The notes below the pieces were generated by a model, which made no database searches, was not told where the DNA came from, and was given only the letters and a program-made list of their open reading frames with translations. From CAZSRX01 sp964609675 [NCBI: uncultured Bacteroidota bacterium] (lineage in GTDB: Bacteria; CLD3; SB21): a stretch of DNA of 64,000 bases. The stretch is from contig CAZSRX010000023.1 of the NCBI GenBank assembly GCA_964609675.1, positions 6,268 through 70,267 on the forward strand. The letters are read 5' to 3'. Shown here piece by piece: positions 9,713 to 19,367 of the stretch; position 1 is the first letter of the stretch; each line of letters starts with the position of its first letter. Both the position numbers and the translations under genes were made by a program.

Positions 9713-11470
9713 ATGTTAAAGCGAATTGCTGCTATTTTTCTATTGATGGTATTTGCCATGTCAATAGTAACAGCTGCCGGACCGAAAAAAGATGCCATAT
9801 CCCCTAAAATGAAACGGGTTGTGGAACCCACCGTCGTTAAAGAAATTACCGGCGGTTCCAATGCGTTGTATAAATCAACCAGCACTGACGTTCTGGTTGA
9901 CACAATGCAAAACGCTTATTCCACCCAGGGTTCGTATACAAATCAGGTTTGGATGAATCCTGCAACGGGAACCTTAGTTGTTGTTCACCGTGGTTCTACA
10001 TTATATGGCAGTTCTTCCGGAAGAATTCACTACTCTTTCTCTACCGATGGCGGCACCACATGGTACCGTTCGCCGGCTGTGAATGAAACGGCTGTGCAAA
10101 AAAATGCACGTCACCCCAGTGGTTTTATTGTTCCCGAAATTGGTGGCAATCCGGAATTTCCGGGCGGAATGTGGGGCGAACTGGTCAGTGGGGGTTTCGG
10201 TGGTTTAGGCTACTGGACAGACTTAGAAATCGGTGGCGGCCTTGCGACAACCACTCTGGATATTGATGTAGCTACAACAAAGTACAGCGTTCCCGATGGC
10301 GCTTTTTCCAACGGAACTAATTTATTCTTTGGCGTCGAAGATTATCTTAATGGCGGCTATTGGTTAATGAAATCCGAAGACGGCGGCCAGACATGGACCG
10401 GAGCGGATGACGCCGTCCATTTTGCCAATACGACTGATTATACCGGTTTTAATGGCAGTTTCGGCGATTTTGCTCCGGATGGACTGCACGGTGTGTTTGT
10501 GTTGCAGGCGGAACTGACCGGTGATACGGTTTATTCTTACAATGTCTATACAACCGAAGACGGCGGCGCTACCTGGACACCTAATGGCAGAATCAATGAA
10601 TCTACCGTTACGGGGTTCCCCGCTGGTTCCAGTGTGCTGTATTATCAGAATGGCGTTACCATGGACGCTAACAACAATATCTACATTGTTGGCACTTACA
10701 AAGATGACGGCGCTAACACCGGAAAAGTCATCATGATTTATGGCACCCCCGGAAACTGGGCTGCCGAAGTGGTTGCCGATGTGCAAACCTATGTAACCTA
10801 CTGGCCCGGTAGCGGTGGACTTAACAGTATTAATGAGGCTAACATTGCCAGAAGCGCTTCCGGCGACGCTATTGTTGTCAAATGGGTTGACGGAACCCCA
10901 ACCGATTCCACGATGTTGACTTCCGATCTTTTTATGCGCGGTTTTAAACCGGGCGTCGGCTGGATTGGACCGGCAATTAATGTATCCGCCTCTAATGACT
11001 TCATGATGAAGTTTACGAAAATGGCCAATCGTTTATCCGGCAACGGCCCTGTTTACACGGCTCATTGCATCTGGACCAAATTCGGATTAGGTGCTGATGA
11101 TAGCGACGATCTCAACCAATCGGAAATATTTATCTATAACGAGCCGATTGACTTTACTGTCGGCATCAGCGATAACAATCCGGTGGTCAAAGACTTCAAA
11201 CTTGGCCAAAACTATCCGAACCCGTTCAACCCGAGCACCAATATCAGTTACACGGTCGGCAAGAACGCCAATGTAACGCTTAAGATCTACAACACGTTAG
11301 GCCAGGAAGTTAAAACCCTGGTTGCCAACAAAGCCCATACCGCCAATACTTACAATGTAAGTTGGAACGGTACGGACAATGCGGGTAATGTCGTTTCCAG
11401 CGGTATCTACATCTATCGTCTGGAAGCCGGCGACGTCAAACTGAGTAAGAAGATGATGTTCCTGAAGTAA
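9713..11470 (+). CDS. Secreted BNR/sialidase-like beta-propeller protein with T9SS sorting domain
   Basis: 585-residue protein with a signal peptide (LLMVFAMSIVTAAG). It contains at least three Asp-box motifs (STDGGTTW, SEDGGQTW, TEDGGATW), the hallmark of BNR/sialidase-type beta-propellers. The last ~90 residues (from about 495) are a complete T9SS type A sorting domain: GQNYPNPFNPSTNISY, LKIYNTLGQEV, NVVSSGIYIYRL, ending KKMMFLK. It is therefore expected to cross the outer membrane by T9SS. The sialidase arginine triad was not identified, so enzymatic activity is not claimed. The start is set at 9713 because GGAGG lies just upstream; an ATG at 9701 would overlap that site. Own promoter and terminator; monocistronic. 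Confidence 0.85.
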   Translation: MLKRIAAIFLLMVFAMSIVTAAGPKKDAISPKMKRVVEPTVVKEITGGSNALYKSTSTDVLVDTMQNAYSTQGSYTNQVWMNPATGTLVVVHRGSTLYGSSSGRIHYSFSTDGGTTWYRSPAVNETAVQKNARHPSGFIVPEIGGNPEFPGGMWGELVSGGFGGLGYWTDLEIGGGLATTTLDIDVATTKYSVPDGAFSNGTNLFFGVEDYLNGGYWLMKSEDGGQTWTGADDAVHFANTTDYTGFNGSFGDFAPDGLHGVFVLQAELTGDTVYSYNVYTTEDGGATWTPNGRINESTVTGFPAGSSVLYYQNGVTMDANNNIYIVGTYKDDGANTGKVIMIYGTPGNWAAEVVADVQTYVTYWPGSGGLNSINEANIARSASGDAIVVKWVDGTPTDSTMLTSDLFMRGFKPGVGWIGPAINVSASNDFMMKFTKMANRLSGNGPVYTAHCIWTKFGLGADDSDDLNQSEIFIYNEPIDFTVGISDNNPVVKDFKLGQNYPNPFNPSTNISYTVGKNANVTLKIYNTLGQEVKTLVANKAHTANTYNVSWNGTDNAGNVVSSGIYIYRLEAGDVKLSKKMMFLK

Positions 11471-11490
11471 TTTATTCAGAACGGTCTACA

Positions 11491-11523
11491 AAAAGGGAAC
11501 TCGAAAGAGTTCCCTTTTTTTTA
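11491..11523 (+). terminator. Rho-independent terminator
   Basis: AAGGGAACTC, GAAA loop, GAGTTCCCTT followed by a run of T, 20 bases after the BNR gene. The same hairpin style (AAGGGAA...TTCCCTTTTTTTT) recurs after the next gene. Confidence 0.9.
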
Positions 11524-11830
11524 TAAAGGATTAGGCGCGCGCGGAGTGACTCATGAATTCTTTTAACGGGTGAACGCCGGTTTGCAAAACTTCTTTAACT
11601 ATTTTATTTATAATCAGCAGGTAGTTAAGGCCTAAAGAAAACCAAAAAAATTATATTACATTGTTGTAAAAAAACATATTGCAGTCCTATCAGCGGTTAA
11701 ATAAATACAGAGATTCGTTTTGGCCTTTAGTCTGTAATAGGCTATAAAATTACTAAAATTGTTGATATTACCTATTAAATATTTTATATTAAAAAAAGTT
11801 AAATTTTAAATATTAAAATAAGGAAAATTT
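11524..11830. other. AT-rich intergenic region with promoter
   Basis: No gene seen. The second half is very AT-rich and holds a promoter (11762-11790) for the metalloprotease gene. Confidence 0.6.
11762..11790 (+). promoter_or_regulatory. Sigma-70-like promoter of the metalloprotease gene
   Basis: TTGATA, 17-base spacer, TATATT, 40 bases upstream of ATG 11831. The ribosome site is a modest AAGGAAAA. Confidence 0.65.
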
Positions 11831-14125
11831 ATGGAAACAAAACGCGTAATATTATTATTGGCTTGCTTCTTATCGTTTACGCTTTATACCCAAGCATTTT
11901 CTCAGATGGAGTATCATCCGGGAGAAACGTACATCATACTTGCCGACGGAACGACGCGTCTGTACGATCCCAATGTCGATTATTCAAAGTTGAAATTAAA
12001 TCCACCAAGAAAAGGGAAGGGTTATCATCCCCTGCCAAAAGATTTTCTTGAAAGAATGAAAGCGCGCGGGATAAAGACCAGCACCTTTAATGTGACGTAT
12101 AATAATTTTACACCCGATGCACAAGCGGCATTTCAGTACGCCGTAGATATATGGCAAAGCATCGTGAATTCATCGGTCCCCATCAATACTTACGCGAGCT
12201 GGGAGCCGATGGGAGCGGGTGTGTTAGGTAGTTCTCAACTTATGGGAGCATACAGAAATTTTTCAGGCGCTCCATTAAGCAATGTATGGTATCATGTTAC
12301 GACCGCCGAAGCGATTAGTGGAACGAACCTTAACGGAACCGGATGGGATATATATGTGCGCTTTAACAGCGATTTTGATTGGTATCTCGGTACAGACGGC
12401 AAGCCATCCGGTGGCTTGTACGATTTTGTTAGCATTGTTTTGCATGAATTGTGTCATGGTTTAGGTTTTTATACATCGTTTAAATATACCAGTGGCGTTG
12501 GCCAGTGGGGTTACAGTGGGTATCCTTATATTACTGATACCTATACGGAAAACGGCGATTGGCAATCATTGATTAATACGGCTATATTCCCTAACAATTC
12601 AACGGCTTTAGGCGCCCAGATCACCAGCAATAATGTTTTTTTTAATGGTCCCAATGCCGTACAAAATTATAATAACGTGCGCGGTTCAATATACGCTCCT
12701 TCCGTATGGAATGGAGGATCGAGCATGTCCCACGTAGGGGAGGAGTTTAACGGCACCAGAAACTCGCTCATGACCTATTCGGCCGCTCCAGGTGAATCGG
12801 AGCATGCAGCCGGGCCGGTTACTATCGGATGGTTGAGGGATATGGGTTGGACTATTCCCAACATACCTCCTATACTGGACCCGCCCATTGCTGATGACAG
12901 TATCGCTCAAAATTCTTCTAAATTATTATATTGTTATTTGCCGAAATATTTTTTTGATCCAGACGCTTATGCGGTAACCTCCTATGCCGCCATATCATCC
13001 GGAAACATTATTGTAACGATTCAAAACGATTCGCTTTATTTAACCCCACAACCGGGTTTTGTTGGATGGGACACGATTTATGTTACAGGAACCGATGAAG
13101 GCGGTCTGTCGGTATCGGACACGTTTTGCGTGAAGGTTAAGACCATTCATCCGGCCGTTAACGGTGTTATGTATACAGCCGGAACCGCCGGAAGCGGGAG
13201 CCTCTATGCCCTCAACACGAATACTTCTGAGTTGACCCTTATTGGGCCTACCACCTATTCGTCGGCTGTTGGACTTACATACCGGCAAAGTGACCATAAA
13301 ATATTTGGTGCTTTTGTCACGGGAGGATCGACCACGTATATATGCCAGGTTAACTCGGAAGACGGAGATGCTTACGAATACGTCCAGACGCCTTTAACCA
13401 ATGTAAAAGCCATAGAGATGGACCTTGACGACAATCTATATGCCGCGCAGTTAAATGGGACTTTGTGGAAAATCAATCTATCCACCGGAGACACAATACG
13501 GATTGGCTCCACCGGAATCGCAAATCTGTACGGGCTCGCTATTAATCCCATAACCAATCAATTATGGGGCTATAATTCCGGCGGAACGCTTTACCGTATC
13601 AACAAAGAAACTGCGGCTAGCGAGTTGGTTGGGGATAATGCCTACACAAACTGTAGAGACATTGCATTTACGTCAGGAGGGGATTTGTATGCTTTAGCAA
13701 CGGCCGGTAATAAATTAATAAAATTAGATACCACCAACGCCTCAGCGACGTTGATAGGCACGAGTACCGGCACAACCGGTTTAAACGCTTTAATGATTTA
13801 TGGTAATCCACCAGTAGGTGTTTCTGAAGGTACAACCGGAATGCCAAAAGAATACAATCTCTACGCCTGTTATCCAAATCCCTTCAATCCGAGTACGACG
13901 ATTGCCTATGACCTGCCGAGGGCTTCCAGGGTGGAACTGAAAATATACAATCTGCTCGGTCAGGAAGTGCGGACGCTGGTAAACGCCACTAAGAACGCCG
14001 GGCGGCAGACAGTGGTCTGGGACGGCAGAAATGATGCCGGCGACGCGGTCAGCAGCGGCATTTACATCTACCGCATCGTCACACCCGGATTTACAAAATC
14101 CATGAAGATGATGCTGATCAAGTAA
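11831..14125 (+). CDS. Secreted zinc metalloprotease with beta-propeller and T9SS sorting domain
   Basis: 764-residue secreted protein. Signal peptide about 1-24. The catalytic domain (about 60-345) has HELCHGLGF (His205, Glu206, His209) and a downstream Met-turn-like SLMTYSA (Met about 313), so it is metzincin-like. The usual third ligand at +10 is Thr215, not His or Asp; His301 (in MSHVGEEF) is a candidate substitute. Then come a cadherin/Ig-like segment (about 350-435), a repeated propeller-like region (about 440-660, units such as GSLYALN, GTLWKIN, GTLYRIN), and a C-terminal T9SS type A domain (from about 674: CYPNPFNPSTTIAYDLP, GIYIYRI, ending KSMKMMLIK). Likely an exported protease acting outside the cell; substrate unknown. 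Confidence 0.85.
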   Translation: METKRVILLLACFLSFTLYTQAFSQMEYHPGETYIILADGTTRLYDPNVDYSKLKLNPPRKGKGYHPLPKDFLERMKARGIKTSTFNVTYNNFTPDAQAAFQYAVDIWQSIVNSSVPINTYASWEPMGAGVLGSSQLMGAYRNFSGAPLSNVWYHVTTAEAISGTNLNGTGWDIYVRFNSDFDWYLGTDGKPSGGLYDFVSIVLHELCHGLGFYTSFKYTSGVGQWGYSGYPYITDTYTENGDWQSLINTAIFPNNSTALGAQITSNNVFFNGPNAVQNYNNVRGSIYAPSVWNGGSSMSHVGEEFNGTRNSLMTYSAAPGESEHAAGPVTIGWLRDMGWTIPNIPPILDPPIADDSIAQNSSKLLYCYLPKYFFDPDAYAVTSYAAISSGNIIVTIQNDSLYLTPQPGFVGWDTIYVTGTDEGGLSVSDTFCVKVKTIHPAVNGVMYTAGTAGSGSLYALNTNTSELTLIGPTTYSSAVGLTYRQSDHKIFGAFVTGGSTTYICQVNSEDGDAYEYVQTPLTNVKAIEMDLDDNLYAAQLNGTLWKINLSTGDTIRIGSTGIANLYGLAINPITNQLWGYNSGGTLYRINKETAASELVGDNAYTNCRDIAFTSGGDLYALATAGNKLIKLDTTNASATLIGTSTGTTGLNALMIYGNPPVGVSEGTTGMPKEYNLYACYPNPFNPSTTIAYDLPRASRVELKIYNLLGQEVRTLVNATKNAGRQTVVWDGRNDAGDAVSSGIYIYRIVTPGFTKSMKMMLIK

Positions 14126-14150
14126 TCCTCCAAATCGGTCAGACAATTAT

Positions 14151-14184
14151 AAAAAGGGAATCCGAATGGATTCCCTTTTTTTTA
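14151..14184 (+). terminator. Rho-independent terminator
   Basis: AAAGGGAATCC, GAAT loop, GGATTCCCTTT and an eight-T tail, about 25 bases after the metalloprotease stop codon. Confidence 0.9.
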
Positions 14185-14544
14185 TTCATCTTTTACTGAA
14201 AGATCATTATCCATGCGATGGATACCCGCCTATTCGTTAGTGCGTTTAACAAACTGTAAAATTTAAAAAAATATTTAGAGTACTTTCAATGACCGGCGTC
14301 TCGATAGCGCCATGTGTCAGGTCGATGCCGGATTTTGTAAACTACTCAAAACGCGGCTTAGGTATGAGGATAATAGCCAAAGAATAGCAGATACCCGGTC
14401 GTTTTTTATCGCATCAGTCGGCGTTGAAAACAACAGGCGCGTTATTGCGACCGTATCTCAGTAAGGGCCGAGTCGTCATTTCATGTTGAGTTATTGATTT
14501 TTTTTATCTATTTTGGTGTCCGTTAGACAGGAAAAATTGAACGT
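14185..14544. other. Intergenic region with promoter
   Basis: No open frame or RNA gene that I can support. The only structure seen is a promoter-like pair at 14486-14514 (TTGAGT, 17-base spacer, TATTTT) 31 bases before the CDF gene. Confidence 0.5.
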
Positions 14545-15399
14545 ATGAATCAAAAATTAAAAACAGCCAGACTATCCATAATATCCAATTCCACGCTCAT
14601 AACGCTTAAAATGGTCGTAGGGATTTTTTCGGGTTCCGTAAGCATTATTTCGGAGGCGATTCATTCGCTTATGGATCTTATTGCCGCGGTTATCGCATAT
14701 TATTCTGTAAGAATATCGGATACGCCTCCGGACAAGGAACATCCGTACGGTCACGGAAAGTATGAGAACATATCGGCGGTTATTGAGGCGTTACTGATTT
14801 TTGTAGCGGCGTTCTGGATCATTTTTGAAGCGGTAAAGAAAATCGCCGGAAGCGCCGAAGTGGAAATGCTGGGTCTGGGTATCGGCGTGATGGTTGTTTC
14901 AGGGATTGTGAACGCATGGGTGTCCCGGCAATTGTACCGGGCGGCGCGGAAGCATGATTCCATCGCTCTCGAAGCCGATGCCCTGCATCTTAAAGCGGAC
15001 GTCTATACATCACTCGGCGTAGCGGCCGGCCTGGCGCTGATATGGATTAGCGGTTTTCATGTGCTCGATCCGATCCTCGCAATCGCTGTCGCGATATTTA
15101 TTTTGAAAGAGGCGTATTTGCTGATTCGCCGCGCCTATTCACCGCTGCTGGATGTCAGTTTTGATGATAATGAAATCGAACAGATAAAAAAAATCATTCA
15201 CGGCCATAACCTGCAGTACCACAATCTGCGCACCCGTAAAGCCGGCAGTAAGAAGTTTGCCGATTTTCATCTCGAATTTATCCAGAATCCAAGCGTCGCC
15301 GAAGCCAACGAAATATGCGATAAAATTAAAATGGAACTCCAGGAACGGTTTACGAATATCGATGTGACCATTCATATGGATACAACACGGGATATCTGA
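14545..15399 (+). CDS. Cation diffusion facilitator (CDF) metal exporter
   Basis: 284-residue inner-membrane antiporter that exports divalent metals (Zn, Fe, Mn or Cd) in exchange for protons. It has six predicted helices. The family's transport-site signatures are present: SEAIHSLMDL in helix II (His-x3-Asp) and ADALHLKADVYTS in helix V (His-x3-Asp). A cytosolic C-terminal domain (about 205-284) follows, with conserved histidines. HPYGHGKYE after helix II is the standard CDF loop. The metal ligands in both helices are His and Asp, which favours zinc, but specificity is not certain. It is followed 12 bases later by yjbQ. Confidence 0.9.
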   Translation: MNQKLKTARLSIISNSTLITLKMVVGIFSGSVSIISEAIHSLMDLIAAVIAYYSVRISDTPPDKEHPYGHGKYENISAVIEALLIFVAAFWIIFEAVKKIAGSAEVEMLGLGIGVMVVSGIVNAWVSRQLYRAARKHDSIALEADALHLKADVYTSLGVAAGLALIWISGFHVLDPILAIAVAIFILKEAYLLIRRAYSPLLDVSFDDNEIEQIKKIIHGHNLQYHNLRTRKAGSKKFADFHLEFIQNPSVAEANEICDKIKMELQERFTNIDVTIHMDTTRDI

Positions 15400-15410
15400 A
15401 GGGCTACAGG

Positions 15411-15827
15411 ATGGTTTACGGAGAAACAATCCGGATTTCTATGAAAGGGTTTTCCGATGTCCGGGACATTACCGGCGAGGTTAGGCGCATAGCCGGTGCA
15501 TCAGGAATCCGAAATGGTCTGGTAAGCATATTTGCTGTTGGTTCTACGGCGTCGGTGACCACAATTGAATATGAGCCCGCGCTGGTGGAAGATTTCAGGG
15601 ATCAGTTGGAAAAGTTTGCTTCGCACCGCATGCCCTCGCGGCATTCAGCGACCTGGGGCGATGACAACGGATTTTCACATATACGCGCATCCTTTATGGG
15701 TCCCGGGCTGACGGTACCGTTGCATGAAGGCAGCCCGGTCCTCGGGACGTGGCAACAGATTGTCGTCATCGACCACGACAACCGGGCGCGACTGCGGGAG
15801 GTATTTGTCCAGGTCCTCGGCGAGTAA
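15411..15827 (+). CDS. yjbQ: YjbQ family protein (UPF0047)
   Basis: 138-residue protein of the YjbQ/UPF0047 family, small trimeric proteins with weak thiamine-phosphate synthase activity reported for some members. The family motif is plain: TTIEYEP, DDNGFSHIRASFMGPGLTVP, LGTWQQIVVIDHDNR and REVFVQVLGE at the end. Conserved Asp, Asn and His in that block form the metal site. It is probably cotranscribed with the CDF exporter. The biological role in this organism is unknown. Confidence 0.9.
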   Translation: MVYGETIRISMKGFSDVRDITGEVRRIAGASGIRNGLVSIFAVGSTASVTTIEYEPALVEDFRDQLEKFASHRMPSRHSATWGDDNGFSHIRASFMGPGLTVPLHEGSPVLGTWQQIVVIDHDNRARLREVFVQVLGE

Positions 15828-15936
15828 ATGTTTTTTTAAATAATTTTAGCATTAAAAAAAAAACTTCTATATATTTGCATAAAGTGCAAAAAGAAAAACC
15901 TTATAGCTGAATCCGATATTTGATACAGGAGAAACC

Positions 15937-17487
15937 ATGAGTGCGAATCCGAAGAATGAACAGCTTCAGAAACTGAAGCACCAGGCCAGCCAGGGCGGCG
16001 GACAGGACCGTATTGATGCGCAGCATGCGAAAGGCAAGATGACGGCCCGGGAACGTATTGAAGTGCTGCTGGACCGCGGGTCGTTCCGCGAGATTGATAC
16101 CTTCGTGGAACACCGGACTACGGACCTCGGCATGGCCAAGAAGAAGTTTTTATCCGACAGCGTGGTAACCGGCTGGGGCACGATTGACGGTCGCACCGTG
16201 TACGTGTTCGCTCAGGATTTTACGGTGTTCGGCGGCAGTCTCGGCGAGGTGCATTCGGAAAAGATTTGCAAGGTGATGGACATGGCGCTTAAGAACGGCG
16301 CGCCGCTCATCGGTCTGAATGATTCCGGCGGCGCCCGCATCCAGGAAGGCGTGGTCAGTCTGGCGGGATACGCTAATATATTTCTTCGCAACACGCTGTG
16401 CTCGGGGGTGATTCCGCAGATCAGTTCCATCATGGGCCCGTGCGCAGGCGGCGCCGTGTACAGCCCCTCGCTGACCGATTTTACGTTTATGGTGAACAAG
16501 AGCAGTTATATGTTCATCACCGGTCCCGATGTGGTTAAAACCGTCACGCACGAGGAAGTCAGTTTCGAGGAACTCGGCGGCGCTTCCGTTCACAGTACCA
16601 AGAGCGGCGTCTGTCATTTTGTAGCGAACGACGAAGCCGAATGCATCGCCATGATCCGCCATTTGATGAGCTATCTGCCTTCAAACAATATGGAGGACCC
16701 GCCGTTTATTGAAACTGGCGACGACCCGAACCGTATGGAAGAAAAACTCGATACCATTGTTCCTGAAGAACCCAACAAACCCTACAACATTAAAGACGTC
16801 ATCAACCTGATTGTAGATAACGGCGTATTCTTTGAAGTTCAGGAACATTACGCCCAGAATATTGTAATTGGATTTGCGCGGCTTGGCGGTCAATCGGTGG
16901 GTATCGTTGCCAATCAGCCCGCCGTGCTGGCCGGCGTACTCGATATCAAGTCTTCTATCAAAGGCGCCCGGTTCGTACGGTTCTGCGACTGCTTTAACAT
17001 TCCGGTTATCACTTTTGAAGACGTGCCCGGCTTCTTGCCCGGGGTGGATCAGGAACACAGCGGCATCATCGTTCACGGCGCCAAACTGCTCTATGCGTAC
17101 TGCGAGGCCACCGTACCCAAGATTACCGTAATTACGCGCAAGGCCTACGGCGGGGCGTACATCGTCATGAACAGCAAGCACATTCGCGGCGATTACAACA
17201 TTGCCTGGCCGACCGCCGAAATTGCCGTTATGGGACCCGAAGGCGCGGTCAATATCATTTTCCGCAAGGAAATTTCCGAAGCCGAAGATCCGGTGGCCAA
17301 ACGCGCGGAGTTAATTAAGAATTACACGGAAAAATTCGCCACGCCGTATGTGGCCGCTTCCCGGGGGTATCTGGACGATGTTATCCATCCGCATGAAACC
17401 AGGCCGCGGCTCATCGAAGCGCTGCGTATGTTGCGAAATAAAAACGATCAGAATCCCCCGCGCAAGCACGGCAATATTCCGCTTTAA
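15937..17487 (+). CDS. Biotin-dependent carboxyltransferase (propionyl-/methylmalonyl-CoA type, 12S-like)
   Basis: 516-residue acyl-CoA carboxyltransferase of the PccB/MmdA/transcarboxylase-12S family. It moves CO2 between carboxybiotin and an acyl-CoA such as propionyl-CoA. Two crotonase-like halves are visible: the first with [14 protein letters not shown] and an oxyanion-hole region [11 protein letters not shown], the second with [15 protein letters not shown] and [13 protein letters not shown] [16 protein letters not shown]. It has the usual length. It heads an operon with a cupin, a pyruvate-type carboxyltransferase and a biotin carrier, but no biotin carboxylase; see findings for the transcarboxylase reading. 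A GGAGA ribosome site precedes ATG 15937. Confidence 0.92.
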   Translation: MSANPKNEQLQKLKHQASQGGGQDRIDAQHAKGKMTARERIEVLLDRGSFREIDTFVEHRTTDLGMAKKKFLSDSVVTGWGTIDGRTVYVFAQDFTVFGGSLGEVHSEKICKVMDMALKNGAPLIGLNDSGGARIQEGVVSLAGYANIFLRNTLCSGVIPQISSIMGPCAGGAVYSPSLTDFTFMVNKSSYMFITGPDVVKTVTHEEVSFEELGGASVHSTKSGVCHFVANDEAECIAMIRHLMSYLPSNNMEDPPFIETGDDPNRMEEKLDTIVPEEPNKPYNIKDVINLIVDNGVFFEVQEHYAQNIVIGFARLGGQSVGIVANQPAVLAGVLDIKSSIKGARFVRFCDCFNIPVITFEDVPGFLPGVDQEHSGIIVHGAKLLYAYCEATVPKITVITRKAYGGAYIVMNSKHIRGDYNIAWPTAEIAVMGPEGAVNIIFRKEISEAEDPVAKRAELIKNYTEKFATPYVAASRGYLDDVIHPHETRPRLIEALRMLRNKNDQNPPRKHGNIPL

Positions 17488-17527
17488 CACGTCAGCCCCG
17501 CAGGATTAGGCCGAAAGGAAACATTTT

Positions 17528-17863
17528 ATGTCAAATAAAACCAGCATTAAAGAATTGTCGGATATTCTCAAACAGCCCTATACCCATCTGGAACTGGGGC
17601 AGGTCAACGATCATGCCGTATATGTTCTGCAGTTCAAGGGCGAATATCCGTTTCACAGCCACACCAAAGACGAGATGTACCTCGTGATGGAAGGCGCCAT
17701 CGAATTACGGTTTAAAAATCAGCCCACGATTAAATTGGACGCTCACGAATGCACGGTTATTCGCGCTTATACCACGCATAGTCCCTATGCCGAGAAGGAT
17801 GCGGTAGTGCTGATATTCAAACCTAGAGAAATGTTTGGAACGCCAACCGAAGAGGAAGATTAA
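17528..17863 (+). CDS. Small cupin-domain protein
   Basis: 111-residue single cupin. The two cupin motifs are readable: PFHSHTKDEMYLVMEG (two His and a Glu as metal ligands) and THSPYAEKDAVVLIF. It lies between two carboxyltransferase genes, 40 bases after the first and 15 before the second, so it is in the operon. Its role there is unknown; no cupin subunit is part of characterised transcarboxylases, so it could be regulatory or an unrelated passenger. Confidence 0.85.
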   Translation: MSNKTSIKELSDILKQPYTHLELGQVNDHAVYVLQFKGEYPFHSHTKDEMYLVMEGAIELRFKNQPTIKLDAHECTVIRAYTTHSPYAEKDAVVLIFKPREMFGTPTEEED

Positions 17864-17878
17864 CCGCGAGGAAACGCC

Positions 17879-19366
17879 ATGAAAAAACACCTAAAAATCT
17901 GCGAAACCTTGCTCCGTGACGCGCATCAGTCCCTGCTGGCGACCCGGATGCGCACCGCCGACATGTTGAAGGTAGCCGCGGAACTCGATCGGATCGGATT
18001 TGCCGCACTGGATGTGTGGGGCGGCGCCACGTTCGACAGCGCGCTGCGGTATCTGGGTGAGGACCCCTGGGAGCGCCTGCGCACGCTCCGCAAGGCCATG
18101 CCCAACTCCAAACTCCAGATGCTGGTGCGGGGCCAGCACTTAGTCGGATACAAGCACTATCCCGATGATATTGCCGAACGGTTCATCGTGAACGCCCGGA
18201 AAAACGGCATTGATATCTTTCGCATCTTTGACGCGCTGAATGATACGCGGAACGTGGAATTTGTCATGAAAATCGCCAAACGCGAGAAAGCCCATGTGCA
18301 GGCCGCGATTGCCTATACCATCAGTCCGGTTCACGATATCACGGGCTATGTTGCCACGGCCCGGCGTCTGGCAGAACTCGGCGCGGATTCCATCTGCATT
18401 AAGGACCTTGCCGGCATCCTTACGCCGTTTAAGGCGTTCGAACTCGTGAGCGCTCTCAAAAAGGATCCGGGCCTGCCCGTGCACATCCATATTCATTACA
18501 CCACCGGTATGGGAACGGCTACACTGTTAAAGGCCATCGAGGCCGGTGTGGATTCTGTCGATACCGCTATTTCATCCATGTCCATGGCCGCTTCCCAGCC
18601 GCCCACGGAGACGATGGTCACGATCCTTCAGAACACGGATTATGACACCGGACTGGACTTGAACGCCCTGACATCCATCGCCCGTCTGATCAGCGATATA
18701 CGCCAGAAGTACCGCATTTTTGAAGCGCATTGGCCGTCGGTGGAATGGCATGTACTGCAGTTTCATCTGCCCGGCAACATGATGAATTATATCAAAAATG
18801 TGCTGAGCGAACACAAACAAATGGATAAACTCTATGCCGTGATGGATGAGGTTCTCCAGGTTCGTAAAGATCTCGGATATCCGCCTCTGCTGACGCCCCT
18901 GAGCCAGATTATCGCCTCTCAGGCTATATGGAATGTGCGTCTGGAAGAACGGTATAAGATCATTACCGATGAGATCAAGGATTACATTCGCGGCTGGCAC
19001 GGGCGGCCTCCGGCTCCGGTGGATACGGAATTGATGAAAAAAGCCATTGGTACGGACACACCGATAACATGCCGTCCGGCCGATTTGTTGAGCCCCGGCA
19101 TGGAAGACGCCAAACGCGAAATCGGCTCATTAGCCAAAACCGAAGAAGACGTGCTTTCCTATGCTTTGTTTCCGCAAATCGCCCGGCCGTTTCTTGAACG
19201 GCGCGCCAAAGGATTGCTCGGACAAACCGAACTGGCCGCCGCGGCTGCCGCTATGCTGCTTTTTCAGCATGATGCCAAACGGAAAAAGAGCCGGCACATG
19301 GAAAGCCGCCATGCCGCCCTGAGTTCATGGAAATTGTCCAACCGGGCTAAATTACTAAGGAGGTAA
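17879..19366 (+). CDS. Pyruvate/oxaloacetate carboxyltransferase (PycB / OadA N-terminal / 5S-like)
   Basis: 495-residue carboxyltransferase of the PycB/OadA/transcarboxylase-5S family. It transfers CO2 between carboxybiotin and pyruvate/oxaloacetate in a metal-containing TIM barrel. Markers: ETLLRDAHQSLLATRMRT at the start, DVWGGATFDSALRYLGEDPW, QMLVRGQHLVGYKHY, the metal ligand pair in HIHIHYTTGMG, and GYPPLLTPLSQI. It stops after the carboxyltransferase domain, with the biotin domain encoded by the next gene. Oddity: the usual PGG-M motif in the C-terminal half reads LPGNMMNYI. It starts 15 bases after the cupin. Confidence 0.9.
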   Translation: MKKHLKICETLLRDAHQSLLATRMRTADMLKVAAELDRIGFAALDVWGGATFDSALRYLGEDPWERLRTLRKAMPNSKLQMLVRGQHLVGYKHYPDDIAERFIVNARKNGIDIFRIFDALNDTRNVEFVMKIAKREKAHVQAAIAYTISPVHDITGYVATARRLAELGADSICIKDLAGILTPFKAFELVSALKKDPGLPVHIHIHYTTGMGTATLLKAIEAGVDSVDTAISSMSMAASQPPTETMVTILQNTDYDTGLDLNALTSIARLISDIRQKYRIFEAHWPSVEWHVLQFHLPGNMMNYIKNVLSEHKQMDKLYAVMDEVLQVRKDLGYPPLLTPLSQIIASQAIWNVRLEERYKIITDEIKDYIRGWHGRPPAPVDTELMKKAIGTDTPITCRPADLLSPGMEDAKREIGSLAKTEEDVLSYALFPQIARPFLERRAKGLLGQTELAAAAAAMLLFQHDAKRKKSRHMESRHAALSSWKLSNRAKLLRR

Positions 19367-19367
19367 C

